Notes: a model not told the origin generated them from the letters alone. Counted from the stretch's first letter, positions 27,223-36,588 are shown. The stretch: DNA of 64,000 nt from Dietzia sp. JS16-p6b (GCF_003052165.1 NZ_CP024869.1:2762001-2826000), one strand, 5' to 3'. Numbers and translations are program-made.

Positions 27223-27912
27223 GTGTCGGGACTTCGGGAAGACGGTCTGACGCGCCTGGGTTCCCGCATCCGGCATCACCGTCAGCAGCTCGGCCTGACC
27301 CTCGTGGAGGTGGCGGGCCACGCCGGCATCTCCCAACCCTTCCTCAGCCAGATCGAGCGAGGCAAGGCCGCCCCGAGCATGTCGACCCTCGAGGGCCTCG
27401 CGCACGCCCTGGGCACCACCCAGGCGCACCTGCTGGAAGCGGTCGACTCCGGCGACCAGGCGGCAGGCCGCCCGACGACGACCGACCGGGCAGCGTCCGG
27501 CGGCGGCGCCCCGACGACCCCCGACGGCGCGACGAGTCCCGACGGCGCGACGAGTCCCGACGGCGCGACGGCCGCGTCGGCCGCCCAGGTCGACATTCGC
27601 CGCGCGTCGGAGGGCGCCATTCTCACCCGCGCGGAGGGCACGGTAGGGGGCCACACCCGACTGCTGCCGGGCGGGCCGAACGACACGCAGTTCCTCGAGT
27701 TCGTGGAGACCAATCACGTCCCGGGTCGGTTCTTCGAGCACCCCGGCCGCGAGTGGATCTACGTCACCCGTGGCACCGTCCTGCTCGAGGTGGGCGGGTC
27801 GCTGAGCAGATTGGAGCCGGGTGACGTGGCGCGGTATGACGGGACACTCCCCCACCGCTGGTACGTACCCGAGGGCGGCACGGCGTGCCTGATCGTGGTG
27901 CGGCCAGGCTGA
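27223..27912 (+). CDS. XRE-family regulator with C-terminal cupin
   Basis: A 229-residue one-component regulator. Residues about 10-65 form a helix-turn-helix (LGSRIRHHRQQLGLTLVEVAGHAGISQPFLSQIERG). A low-complexity linker is encoded by 18-bp tandem repeats (27520-27570, TSPDGATSPDGAT). The C-terminal cupin (about 130-229) carries EHPGREWIYVTRGTVLLEVGG, the ligand-sensing part. Start is GTG 27223 after GGGAGG. It is divergent from the amidohydrolase-importer operon and most likely controls it, and the binding-protein gene, through the shared 17-bp operator. Confidence 0.9.
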   Translation: MSGLREDGLTRLGSRIRHHRQQLGLTLVEVAGHAGISQPFLSQIERGKAAPSMSTLEGLAHALGTTQAHLLEAVDSGDQAAGRPTTTDRAASGGGAPTTPDGATSPDGATSPDGATAASAAQVDIRRASEGAILTRAEGTVGGHTRLLPGGPNDTQFLEFVETNHVPGRFFEHPGREWIYVTRGTVLLEVGGSLSRLEPGDVARYDGTLPHRWYVPEGGTACLIVVRPG

Positions 27913-27933
27913 GGTGTCGGACCCGGCACCCTT

Positions 27934-27979
27934 CTGACCTGCGGTGCCCTGCAGGGGCCTTGCAGGGCACCGCAGGTCA
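27934..27979. repeat. Dispersed palindrome, copy 3
   Basis: Left arm 27934-27952 and right arm 27962-27979 (18 bp, perfect) with a 9-base loop, the same core as copies at 10945 and 12050. It lies 21 bases after the regulator stop, so it may terminate that transcript and shield the following gene. Confidence 0.8.
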
Positions 27980-28017
27980 CACGCGCCGGTCGCCGCCCCC
28001 GGACAGCATGTCGTACC

Positions 28018-28033
28018 TCGAACATACGATCGA
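28018..28033 (+). promoter_or_regulatory. Probable LexA (SOS) box
   Basis: TCGAACATACGATCGA differs from the actinobacterial SOS consensus (TCGAAC-n4-GTTCGA) at one position. It ends three bases before the ATG of the DUF222-HNH gene. Members of this 13E12 family in mycobacteria are known to be LexA-controlled. Confidence 0.65.
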
Positions 28034-28036
28034 ATC

Positions 28037-29665
28037 ATGACCTCACCCACACCTCGCCTGTCCGACGGCACCGCGCCATGTGACCGCCCCACGCCACATG
28101 ACGACGCCGACCCTCCTGACACGCTGGTGCCACCTCCTGGATTCACCACTGCGACAGGGCCGGCATCGCCCGTCCTGGTGCCCGAGGCGTTCGCCCGGTG
28201 GGATCCCGGCCAGCAGCGTGGCTACCTCACCCAACGAACGATCTACGCGGCCGAAGGGCGGACCCTCGCCTACGCCTACGACTGTGTCCGTTCGGCCGCC
28301 GACGGCTTCGCCACCGAGGGCGACCCACACCGCGACCCGTGGGAGGCGGCTGCCACGATGATCGGCGCCTCTATGGCTCTCTCCCGTCACGGGGCATCAC
28401 GCCTGGTGACCACCGCGGTCGAGCTGACCGAGCGGCTTCCCCGCACCGCGGCGCTTCTGGCGACGGGATGGATAGGGATCCTCGCCGCCCACACCATCGC
28501 CGAGGAGACGGCCCTGGTGGCCGATCACCTCATGCCCGACGTTGACCGCCGGATCAGCGAGGGGCTTGCTCCCACCAGGCGCCGGACACACCCGCCGCGG
28601 CTGGGGCCGCTGCGCAAGATGCTCCTCAGGACAGTCTCCGCCTGCGATCCGCTGGGTGCTGACGCCCGCGCCGAACAGTCACGACGCGGTCAGGACGTGG
28701 AGCTGGTGCCCCTCCGCGACGACCGGGCGATCATCACGGCCACGCTCACCGCCGAGGACGCACTGGAGATCGCGGACCGTGTCGAGGCGCTCGCCCGCAC
28801 CGCACCGGCGGGCGATCCGCGAACGCTCGGCCAACTTCGCGCGGCCGGACTGCTCGCGCTCAGCCGTGGGTGGAGTTGCCTGCCCGACCCACGAGGGGAA
28901 CACCCCGGCGACCCGGAGGCCCGGTCCGCGGCGCGTCGGGTGGTCCTCCACGCCTACGACGACGGCAGCCCGGGCAACCGCGGGATCTCCCTCGCCGGAT
29001 ACGGACCGGTCACCGGGCACACCGCGGACGAACTGCAGCGCGACGTCAGGCACCGCGTCACCGAACTCTCCGAACTCGCGGACCCCGATTCCGCCGCCGC
29101 CCGACGCCACGCCCCGTCCGAGGCCCTGGCCCATTTCTGCCGTGGACGCGACGGCACCTGTGTGTTCCCCGGTTGCCAGACACCGGCCGAGAAGTCCGAC
29201 CTCGACCACATCATCCCCTTCGACCACGACCGTCCCGAACGCGGCGGGCACACGACCTGTGACGACCTCGGGAGCCTCTGCCGTTTCCACCACAGGCTCA
29301 AGACCGACGGAGTGTGGGCCTACTACCGGGACACCGACGGTTCCTATGTGTGGATCCACGGTCCCCACCATCCGGATCGAGACCCCGGAACCCGTGTCAC
29401 GACGTATCCCACGGGCCCACTCTCGGACCACGCCGCTCCCCGACGACCCGAGGCGAGCCGGCGTCAGCGGGAGGCCGCCGAGGCGGGCGCGACCGGCAGC
29501 GGATGTGCGGAGTCCCGGAGACGTCCACACGTGCGGCACCGGCGTGACGCCGAACGACGCGGTCTCCGCGCGCAGGCGCGACTCCGGCGACACGCCCCAC
29601 CGTCCGGTCCGGTGGCCCCCTCGGAGCCCTCGACCACGGGGCCTGAGGACGAGCCCCCGTTCTGA
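28037..29665 (+). CDS. DUF222 / HNH endonuclease protein (13E12 repeat family)
   Basis: A 542-residue protein. The N-terminal two-thirds is a helical DUF222 region (AFARWDPGQQRGYLTQRTIYAAEGRTLAYAY). The C-terminal HNH nuclease motif is CVFPGCQTPAEKSDLDHIIPFDHDRPERGG, then DDLGSLCRFHHRLKTDGVW. The tail is Arg- and Pro-rich. The frame is open further upstream, but ATG 28037 directly follows an SOS box, leaving no room for a ribosome site, so the message may be leaderless. These genes are multicopy and mobile-element-like in actinobacteria. Here it interrupts an otherwise purine-related block. Confidence 0.88.
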   Translation: MTSPTPRLSDGTAPCDRPTPHDDADPPDTLVPPPGFTTATGPASPVLVPEAFARWDPGQQRGYLTQRTIYAAEGRTLAYAYDCVRSAADGFATEGDPHRDPWEAAATMIGASMALSRHGASRLVTTAVELTERLPRTAALLATGWIGILAAHTIAEETALVADHLMPDVDRRISEGLAPTRRRTHPPRLGPLRKMLLRTVSACDPLGADARAEQSRRGQDVELVPLRDDRAIITATLTAEDALEIADRVEALARTAPAGDPRTLGQLRAAGLLALSRGWSCLPDPRGEHPGDPEARSAARRVVLHAYDDGSPGNRGISLAGYGPVTGHTADELQRDVRHRVTELSELADPDSAAARRHAPSEALAHFCRGRDGTCVFPGCQTPAEKSDLDHIIPFDHDRPERGGHTTCDDLGSLCRFHHRLKTDGVWAYYRDTDGSYVWIHGPHHPDRDPGTRVTTYPTGPLSDHAAPRRPEASRRQREAAEAGATGSGCAESRRRPHVRHRRDAERRGLRAQARLRRHAPPSGPVAPSEPSTTGPEDEPPF

Positions 29666-29688
29666 TGAGCGGAGTGACACTCGCGCGG

Positions 29689-31257
29689 TCAGAACCGCGA
29701 GCTCGTCGGATACCACCCGTCGGACGCGTCGTGGGGTCCGACGGAGCGGACCTCGACGTGCTCGAAGGATGCGAAGTCTTCGGCGAGCCTGCCCCAGTTC
29801 TCCCGGGTGATCGCGGTGGTGATCGTCGAGGCGATCCGCCCGATACCGCCGTAGATGCCGGAGAGCTGGTTCCCGGTCACGCCCATGGACGCGCGGGCGC
29901 CGGTCGAGAAATGGTGCAGCCGGGAGAGCCACGGAGCTGTGCCCGGATCTCGCTCGGTGAACTCGAACCCGGGACCCAGATAGGGACTCGATCCGGCCGG
30001 GTGTCCCATTGCGGGCGGGTGACGGTCGGACCACAGCGCTATGTCGTCGACGAACTCGGCGAGCTCCGGCCGCAACCGCAGGTCCACCGTGTATCCGGTC
30101 GCGGCCAGCACCACATCGGCGTGGAACCGCCCCCTGTCGGTGTCGATCGCGATCTCCTGCTCACCGGCGTCGGTGGAGACCATCGACACGGCCTTCCACC
30201 CACAGCCGGTGTGCAGTGCGAAGCCGGAGTGCGCGAAGCACCGCCACACCGAATGCTGGGTGGGCGGCTGCGGGAGGCCACCGGACATCACGCCGAACTC
30301 CCACTTGGCCTCGTCGTCGAGGTCGTAGAAGCATTCCTGCATGCCCGGGAATTCCATCCACCGCAGCGGGTTGGACGCCGGGAGGGTCTCCCGGCGCACG
30401 AACACGTGCGCCCGGACGGCGCCGTGGTCGAGGGCGGTGGCCGCGTTGTCGAACCCGGATGCGCCACCGCCCAGTACCGCCACCCGCTGACCCCGCAGCG
30501 CGGCGAAGTCGATCGGGTCCTCCGTGTGGAACCAGCGCTCGCGGGGCAGCGAGGACGAGATGAGGTCCGGCACGCGCGGCCCGCCTCCGCCCGCGAGTCC
30601 GAGTGCGCAGACGATGCGCCTGGCGGTCACCGTGGTCTCGTTCCCCGCCGGGCCACTCAGTTCCACGGAGAAGGACCCGTCCGGGGTGGCGGGCCGGTGG
30701 ATCGCCGTGACGCGGGTCTGGTGCCGCACCCGGACGCCGGTGACCTCCCGGTACCACCGCAGGTAGTCGTTCCAGTCGAGCCGGGGAACAAGCTCGACGG
30801 CCGCCCACGCGGCCTCGCCGTACACGGCCTCGAACCAACGCCGGACGTGCAGGGAGGGGACGTCGAACTCGATACCCCTCATGTGTTTGGGGCTGCGCAG
30901 GGTGTGCATACGGGCATAGCGGTCCCAGCACCCCACCTGCTGCTCCGGACCGTCGTCCACCACCAGGACGCGGTCGATCCGTTGGCGTTGCAGCGCGAAC
31001 GCGGTGCCCAGTCCGGCCTGCCCCCCGCCGATCACCAGGACGTCGAGTTCGCTCGACCCCGGATCCCGGGGGATCCAGTCGCGGGAGTGGCTGGTGGTGG
31101 CGATGTCCTCGTGCACGCGGGCCCGGAGGGCCGCGAGGCGCTCCTCTGCGTCGGGAAGGCGCCGGGAGTCCGGTGCCGCGGTCACAGTGTCGGGGCTGGT
31201 GTCCGGGCCGGCGGTGACGGTATCGGATGCTGCGGCGTCGGAGGTCACGGCGGTCAT
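29689..31257 (-). CDS. FAD/NAD(P)-dependent monooxygenase, probable urate hydroxylase (HpyO-like)
   Basis: A 522-residue flavoprotein monooxygenase. It has an FAD motif (DVLVIGGGQAGLGTAF, about residue 72), a second nucleotide motif (VAVLGGGASGFDNA, about 265) and an ATGYTVDLRL region. No urate oxidase, HpxO-type enzyme or other route from urate to 5-hydroxyisourate is seen in the window, while uraH, uraD, allantoinase and allantoicase are all here. HpyO-type FAD urate hydroxylases are known to replace uricase. The assignment rests on context and general family resemblance. Start ATG 31257 follows an AGGAG. Confidence 0.6.
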   Translation of the reverse strand: MTAVTSDAAASDTVTAGPDTSPDTVTAAPDSRRLPDAEERLAALRARVHEDIATTSHSRDWIPRDPGSSELDVLVIGGGQAGLGTAFALQRQRIDRVLVVDDGPEQQVGCWDRYARMHTLRSPKHMRGIEFDVPSLHVRRWFEAVYGEAAWAAVELVPRLDWNDYLRWYREVTGVRVRHQTRVTAIHRPATPDGSFSVELSGPAGNETTVTARRIVCALGLAGGGGPRVPDLISSSLPRERWFHTEDPIDFAALRGQRVAVLGGGASGFDNAATALDHGAVRAHVFVRRETLPASNPLRWMEFPGMQECFYDLDDEAKWEFGVMSGGLPQPPTQHSVWRCFAHSGFALHTGCGWKAVSMVSTDAGEQEIAIDTDRGRFHADVVLAATGYTVDLRLRPELAEFVDDIALWSDRHPPAMGHPAGSSPYLGPGFEFTERDPGTAPWLSRLHHFSTGARASMGVTGNQLSGIYGGIGRIASTITTAITRENWGRLAEDFASFEHVEVRSVGPHDASDGWYPTSSRF

Positions 31258-31455
31258 GGCGGAGGAGCTCCTGGGTTCAGCGGGCCCGGGTCGATGCCGC
31301 GGGCCCACCCGGGTCCTGCGCCCGGGCGGACACCACGGCGATGCCTGACTGATGACTCGACCGCCGCGCCGTGGGACGCGGCGGTCGGATCGGCGGGGCC
31401 GACCGCACCATCGTGGTGTCGGACCCGAGTCTGGCAGCGCGGTTTTTCGGGTGTG

Positions 31456-32514
31456 TTACGGGCGCGTGAGCCCGGTGTGCCGTGCCAGGGCGACCCGCTC
31501 GGCCAGCTGGTCGAGGGCCTCGGGGCTCAACGTGCCGTGGACGCGCAGTCGGGCGATACCGCCGTCGGGGAACACGTCGAGCCGGACGAAGTGCACCGGA
31601 CCCACCGGATGGCCCGGCCGGCCCACCAGAAAGCGGTGCCGGCAGTCGGGTTGCAGAGGCGTACGGGGAACGAGGTCCACCCACCGGTCGGGGTGGTCCA
31701 GGTCCTCTGCGCTGGCGATTCCACGAAGCGACGCCGACGCCGGCGCGTTACCGATGTAGTAGGAGGTGTCGATCTCCACGTGGTCGACCGATCCCTCGCC
31801 CGCGAGCGCCACCGTCACGTGGTCGTTTCCTCCCCCTCGTCGCCGGGAGTTCTCCCAGCCCTCGCCCATGACGCGGGAACGCCCGGGGGCGATGATGTTG
31901 GCCGGCGACGAGTAGAACAGGTCCGAGCAGTCGACCACCCGGCCGCCGTTCTCGGCGGCCGCGAGGTCGACGGTTCCCCGCAGGAACGTGGGGTCAGGGG
32001 TGGGGTCGCCGTGGACCCGCAGTCTCGCGACACCCCCGTCGGGGATCATCCGCAGCCGCACATGGGTCACCGGCGCGGCGTCGGGCACCGCGAAGTGATT
32101 GCGCGTGTCCCCCGCCGCTTCCGCCTCGGGTACCAGCGGCCGCCATCGGGCACCCGCGAGGTCGTCGACCCCCGGGTAACCGTCGATCCACGCGCCGTCC
32201 ACGGCGACCTGCGGGGGGTAGTTGCCGCAGAAGAAGGCGGTGTCCACCACGACCCCGCGCACCACGCCCGGCACCCCGAGGCGGACTATCGCCGCGTCCT
32301 GCCCGGGCGAGCGCCGCCGGCGGGTCTCCCAGCCGTCGTAGACCTTGCCCTTGTGTCCGAACAGGGCCGGATCGAACACCGGCTCGGAGGCGAGGATCAG
32401 GTTCTCCTTCTCGGCGAAGAACTCATCGTCGGCGTGGACGACACTGCCGGCCAGCTCGCGGGAGGCGAGGTCGGGCAGGGCGAGGTAGTCGGGCTCAGGC
32501 ATCGGTGGTGTCAT
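31456..32514 (-). CDS. alc: Allantoicase
   Basis: A 352-residue allantoate amidinohydrolase that yields ureidoglycolate and urea. Two homologous halves are visible, each with the DGWETRRRR / GWENSRRRGGGNDH motif, a DTAFFCGNYPP / DTSYYIGNAPA strand, and a VRLRMIPDGGVARLRVHG / VRLDVFPDGGIARLRVHG strand. The ATG overlaps the allantoinase stop (ATGA). The long frame upstream of it is shadow of allB. Confidence 0.96.
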   Translation of the reverse strand: MTPPMPEPDYLALPDLASRELAGSVVHADDEFFAEKENLILASEPVFDPALFGHKGKVYDGWETRRRRSPGQDAAIVRLGVPGVVRGVVVDTAFFCGNYPPQVAVDGAWIDGYPGVDDLAGARWRPLVPEAEAAGDTRNHFAVPDAAPVTHVRLRMIPDGGVARLRVHGDPTPDPTFLRGTVDLAAAENGGRVVDCSDLFYSSPANIIAPGRSRVMGEGWENSRRRGGGNDHVTVALAGEGSVDHVEIDTSYYIGNAPASASLRGIASAEDLDHPDRWVDLVPRTPLQPDCRHRFLVGRPGHPVGPVHFVRLDVFPDGGIARLRVHGTLSPEALDQLAERVALARHTGLTRP

Positions 32515-33917
32515 CCGGTCAGTTCCGTTCGTGAGGGTGGCGCAGCTGGCTCGGGTGGTCTCGGGCGGAAGACCGCGGTACCGGAGGCGGGGCCGTCGAG
32601 GTCCACGCGGCGGCCGGCGAGGTAGACCTCGCGCACGACTCCGCCGAGTGCCCGCTGGGCATACGCGGTGACGGGGTTCTTGTGCTGTAACCGCTCGGGG
32701 AGGACCACGAATGCCTCGTCGGGGGCCAGGACCACCAGGTCGGCGCGGGCGCCCGGGCGGATCGACCCGCGGTCTCGAAGCCCGGCGAACTCGGCGGGGC
32801 CGGACGACATCCACCGGACGACATCGGGCAGCCCCAGTCCGCGCAGTCGCGCCTCGGACCAGATGATCGGCAGGCCCAGTTGCACCGAGGCGATCCCGCC
32901 CCAGGCCTGGCCGAAGTCACCGGTGTCGAAGCGCTTGAGTTCGGGAACGCACGGCGAATGGTCGGAGACCACCAGATCGATGGTCCCGTCCCGCAGCCCC
33001 TCCCAGAGCCGCTCGCGGTTACCGGCCTCACGGATCGGCGGGCAACACTTGTAGTGGGTGGCGCCGGGCTGGATCTCCTCGGAGAACAGCGACAGATAGT
33101 GCGGGCACGTCTCCACCGTGAGGGGCAGCCCCTCCGCCTTGGCCGAACGGATCAGCGGGAGGGCGTCGGCGGCCGAGAGGTGGAGGATGTGGGTCCGGCA
33201 TCCGGTGCGGCGGACGCCGTCGATCACCTGCGCCACCGCACGGACCTCCGCGGCGACCGGCCTGGACTCGACGAATCCCGCGTACTCGGGCCCGGACGCG
33301 GGAGGCTGCGCGTCGATGGTGCCGGCGTCCTCGGCGTGGACGATCAGCAGCCCGTCGAACCCGGCGATCTCCTCCATGGCCGCCACCATCTGCGCGGCGT
33401 CCAGTGGCGGGAACTCGTCGATCCCGGAGTCGAGCAGGAAGCACTTGAACCCGAACACCCCGCGGTCCCAGAGTGCGCGTAGACGGCCCAGGTTCTCGGG
33501 CACGGCTCCACCCCAGAACCCGGTGTCCACCCGGAGTGTGCCGCTCGCACTGGCCAGTTTCGCGTCCAGCGCGCCGGGCGTGGTGGTGACGGGGCTCGAG
33601 TTGAGCGGCATGTCGATCAGGGTGGTCACTCCGCCACACGCCGCGGCCCGGGTGGCGCTGGCGAAGCCCTCCCAGTCCGTGCGGCCGGGTTCGTTGATGT
33701 GGACGTGGGTGTCGACGAGGCCGGGGAGCAGCACCACGTCGTCACCCAGGTCCACGACGTGCGTACCGGCCGGGGTCGGGGAGGTCGGGGCCGCGGGGCC
33801 GGTCTCGACGGCCAGGATGATCCCGTCCGAGACCGTGACGGCTGCCGGCACGATCTCCGAGCCGATCACCGCGCGGTGTGCGCGCAGGACGGTCTCGGGG
33901 GCACCGTGCGTGCTCAT
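32511..33917 (-). CDS. allB: Allantoinase
   Basis: A 468-residue cyclic amidohydrolase that opens allantoin to allantoate. It shows the metal HxH (GLVDTHVHINEPGRTDWEGF), the carbamylated Lys in FGFKCFLLDSG, HAED, HILHLS, and the final metal Asp in VVSDHSPCVPELK. ETCPHYLSL is typical of allantoinases. It is coupled by ATGA to DUF6986 upstream and to allantoicase downstream. Confidence 0.96.
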   Translation of the reverse strand: MSTHGAPETVLRAHRAVIGSEIVPAAVTVSDGIILAVETGPAAPTSPTPAGTHVVDLGDDVVLLPGLVDTHVHINEPGRTDWEGFASATRAAACGGVTTLIDMPLNSSPVTTTPGALDAKLASASGTLRVDTGFWGGAVPENLGRLRALWDRGVFGFKCFLLDSGIDEFPPLDAAQMVAAMEEIAGFDGLLIVHAEDAGTIDAQPPASGPEYAGFVESRPVAAEVRAVAQVIDGVRRTGCRTHILHLSAADALPLIRSAKAEGLPLTVETCPHYLSLFSEEIQPGATHYKCCPPIREAGNRERLWEGLRDGTIDLVVSDHSPCVPELKRFDTGDFGQAWGGIASVQLGLPIIWSEARLRGLGLPDVVRWMSSGPAEFAGLRDRGSIRPGARADLVVLAPDEAFVVLPERLQHKNPVTAYAQRALGGVVREVYLAGRRVDLDGPASGTAVFRPRPPEPAAPPSRTELTG

Positions 33918-35347
33918 GTCGTGGACTCCGCGGGGCGGTGGGCGGCGAGATCCGCCCGCCCGGACCTGGGTCGCCGCAGCCGGTCGAGCGCGGCCCTGTC
34001 CGCTCCGGTCAGTTCCTCGACCTCGGCATCGGTGGCCGCGCCGCAGTCCAGCGCGCGGACGCAGAAGTCGGCCAGGGCGCGGGCGGTGGCCGGTTCGTCG
34101 AGGTATCCGGCCGATCCTGCGCGTCCATCGACAGTGCTGCCGAGGTAGGCCGAGAGGCGGGCGCCGGCGGTGGGCAGCGAGCGACGGTAGAAGGCGTAGG
34201 TGGCCACGTAGCGGGAGACCAGTTGTGCGGGGTGCAGGTCCCAGCCCTGGTAGAAGCCGCGACGCAAAGACCGGTCGACCAACCGCGCGTGCAGCTGCCA
34301 GGCGGGGAGGACGGCGTCCGCCTCCCCCACCGGCAGTCTGTTGGTCGAGCCGTCGGAGAGCGCCACACCGGTGCCGGCGGCGGCGACCTGCATGACGGCC
34401 TTGGCGTGGTCGGCGACGGGGTGGTCCATCGCCTGGTACTCGGCGGCGATGCCGCAGGCCGCCGAGTAGTCATAGGTGCCGTAGTGCAGCCCGATGCAGC
34501 GTCGATCGGCCGCGTGCACCAGCCGCGCCACCAGCGCGGACCCGTCGGGCCCGCAGATCGACTGCGGGGTCTCGATCTGGATCTCGAACCCGAGGGTCCG
34601 CTCGGCCAACCCGGTCGCCTGCTCGAGCTCGCGGCACATCCGGACCATGGCCCGCACCTGGTCCACCGAGGTCACTTTGGGCAGGGTCGGCCGAAAGCCG
34701 CTCGCATGGTTGCCGTGCAGCCCGCCGCCCGCCGCGAGTCCGCCGACGAACCGGGTGAAGGTCCGGATCCCACGTCGGCGGGTCCGCGGGTCGAGGGACC
34801 CGAACCGCAGTCCCCAGAACGGAGGGAGCGACGGTGCTGAGGACGGTGTTGACGACGACAACGACGACGAGTCCGGCCCCCGCTGCTCGGACGCCGTCCG
34901 CGTCGCCACCAGATCCGCGAGCACCCGGTCGACGTGCGCGTCCTCGTCGCGGTCGCGGGCGTCGGCGGGCACGCCACGCTGGGTGAAGCCGTCCTCGAAG
35001 TCGATGCGGAGGTCCTCGACGGGTTCCCGCGCGAGCTTGTCCCTGACGAGTGTGTGGAGGGATGCGGCCTCGCGCTCGAGGTCGAGAGCCCCCGCAAGCA
35101 GGTCCCCGAACACCCCCGCCAGAGCGGAGGTGTCCGGCAGATGGGTGTCGAAGGCCTCGAGCGCGGCTGCGCCGACCTCGGGCACCACGCCGGCGTGGAC
35201 GCGCTCGGCGGGGAGGTACAGGGTATGGACGGGCTGGCGCGTGGCGGCAGGACCCGGGAACCGCTCGGCGAGGGCGGCATCGGCGGCGGCGAGGTCGGAA
35301 TCCAGGGCGTCGGCCAGTCCCTCGAGCCCGCCGGGACCTTCTCTCAC
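33914..35347 (-). CDS. DUF6986 protein (HpcH/citrate-lyase / malate-synthase-like)
   Basis: A 477-residue TIM-barrel-like protein related to aldolase/citrate lyase and malate synthase. It has RIDFEDGFTQRG (compare the DFEDA element of malate synthase), LPKVTSVDQVRAMVRMC, FEIQIETPQSI (metal Glu) and GLHYGTYDYSAACGI. GTG 35347 overlaps the oxygenase stop (GTGA). It sits directly before allantoinase and allantoicase in a coupled operon. A glyoxylate-consuming or ureidoglycolate-cleaving role is plausible because no ureidoglycolate lyase is seen, but this is inference. Confidence 0.75.
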   Translation of the reverse strand: MREGPGGLEGLADALDSDLAAADAALAERFPGPAATRQPVHTLYLPAERVHAGVVPEVGAAALEAFDTHLPDTSALAGVFGDLLAGALDLEREAASLHTLVRDKLAREPVEDLRIDFEDGFTQRGVPADARDRDEDAHVDRVLADLVATRTASEQRGPDSSSLSSSTPSSAPSLPPFWGLRFGSLDPRTRRRGIRTFTRFVGGLAAGGGLHGNHASGFRPTLPKVTSVDQVRAMVRMCRELEQATGLAERTLGFEIQIETPQSICGPDGSALVARLVHAADRRCIGLHYGTYDYSAACGIAAEYQAMDHPVADHAKAVMQVAAAGTGVALSDGSTNRLPVGEADAVLPAWQLHARLVDRSLRRGFYQGWDLHPAQLVSRYVATYAFYRRSLPTAGARLSAYLGSTVDGRAGSAGYLDEPATARALADFCVRALDCGAATDAEVEELTGADRAALDRLRRPRSGRADLAAHRPAESTT

Positions 35348-36446
35348 CGCCGCTCCCGCCGGGCTGCCGCCAGGACTCGCGCGGCCTCGCGGACGGCGCC
35401 CGTGTTGGCCCTGCCCTGGCGCGAGCCAGCGAGTTTGGCGGCGATGTGGTCGCGCACGGTGATCGGTTCGTACGCGGACTGGTCCGCGCCGGCGAGGCCG
35501 GGCAGGGTGCCCACGACCGCGTCGACGTCGCCGTCGTGGAAGAACGCCGCCGAGCGCCGTCGCACGATCCCCCCGTCGACGACCGGGGGCTTGACCCGGT
35601 GCAGCGTGGACATCCAACGGTCCCCGGTCAGCCGCGCGGTGAGATCGCCCAGGTTCACCAGCAGTCCGCCCTCGACGGGCTGGACGTCGTGCCACACGCC
35701 GTCGGAGGACAGGACCTGCAGACCCGCCACGCGGTCGGCCCACAGGACGGTCACCAGGCCGAAGTCGGTGTGCTCGCCCATCCCGGTGAGTTCGCCGTCG
35801 AGGGTGATCGGGCCCGGGGCAGGGCGTAGTTGTTCAGCCGCAGCACGTCGATCGAGTGTCCGGTGATGTCGGTGAACACCTCGGGTGGGACACCGAGCGC
35901 GTCGGCGAACGCCCGGGTGAGGGTCCGCGCGACCCTCGAGGCCTCGCCGAAGTAGGCGTCGATCCGGGCCCGGAAGCCGCCGCACTCCGGCCACACGTTG
36001 ATCCCGTAGTCGGCCTCGTCCAGTGCCAGGTCGGGGAAGGAGCGCGCCTCGACGCCGACGTTGAACGCCTCGAAGAAGTCGTTCATCCGGCTGGCTGACT
36101 CGACTCCCAGGCTCAGGCTGAGTGTCTCGCTCTTCGGCGGGCTGTACCCGCGATTGGCGCCGGCCACGCGATAGCCGCTCTTGGTCTCGGGGGGCAGCGC
36201 GAAGAACTCGTCGATCGCCCCCGCCAGTCCGTCGATCACCGCGTCGTCGATGCCGTGCCCGACGATCTGCATGAAGCCCACCTGCGAGCACGCGGCGTCG
36301 ATCTCGCGGGCAACGCGTTCGCGGGCGGCAGGGCCGTTGTCGAGACCGACGGCGCTCGAGGTGTAGGGGCTCAGGTCGATCACCGGGACACTGAAACCGA
36401 CGTCCGTCGTCGTCTCTGGTGGGGTGGTCGCTGGTGGTGTGGTCAT
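35344..36446 (-). pseudogene. 2OG-Fe(II) oxygenase (isopenicillin-N-synthase-like), frameshifted
   Basis: The N-terminal DIOX_N part (VPVIDLSPY, then CSQVGFMQIVGHGID) is in one frame and the catalytic part (GEHTDFGLVTVLWAD with the HxD iron ligands, then HRVKPP, with the 2OG-binding arginine not certain) in another. The break is at a G4 run (35816-35819 on the plus strand). One extra base gives an unbroken LNNYALPPGPITLDGE and a 367-residue protein of normal length. The substrate is unknown; its place before the DUF6986-allB-alc genes suggests a purine-related role. Confidence 0.82.
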
Positions 36447-36588
36447 GTCCGCTCCCGGAGCTGGGGTGCCGGCCGAGGTGACGGGGGCCGGGGTACCGGG
36501 GCGCGGCCTGCCGGTGAGGGGTGGCCGAGCCGATGACCAGTTGTATCCGCACGCTATTACCGGCCGGATACCCCGTGTGTCAGCGACG

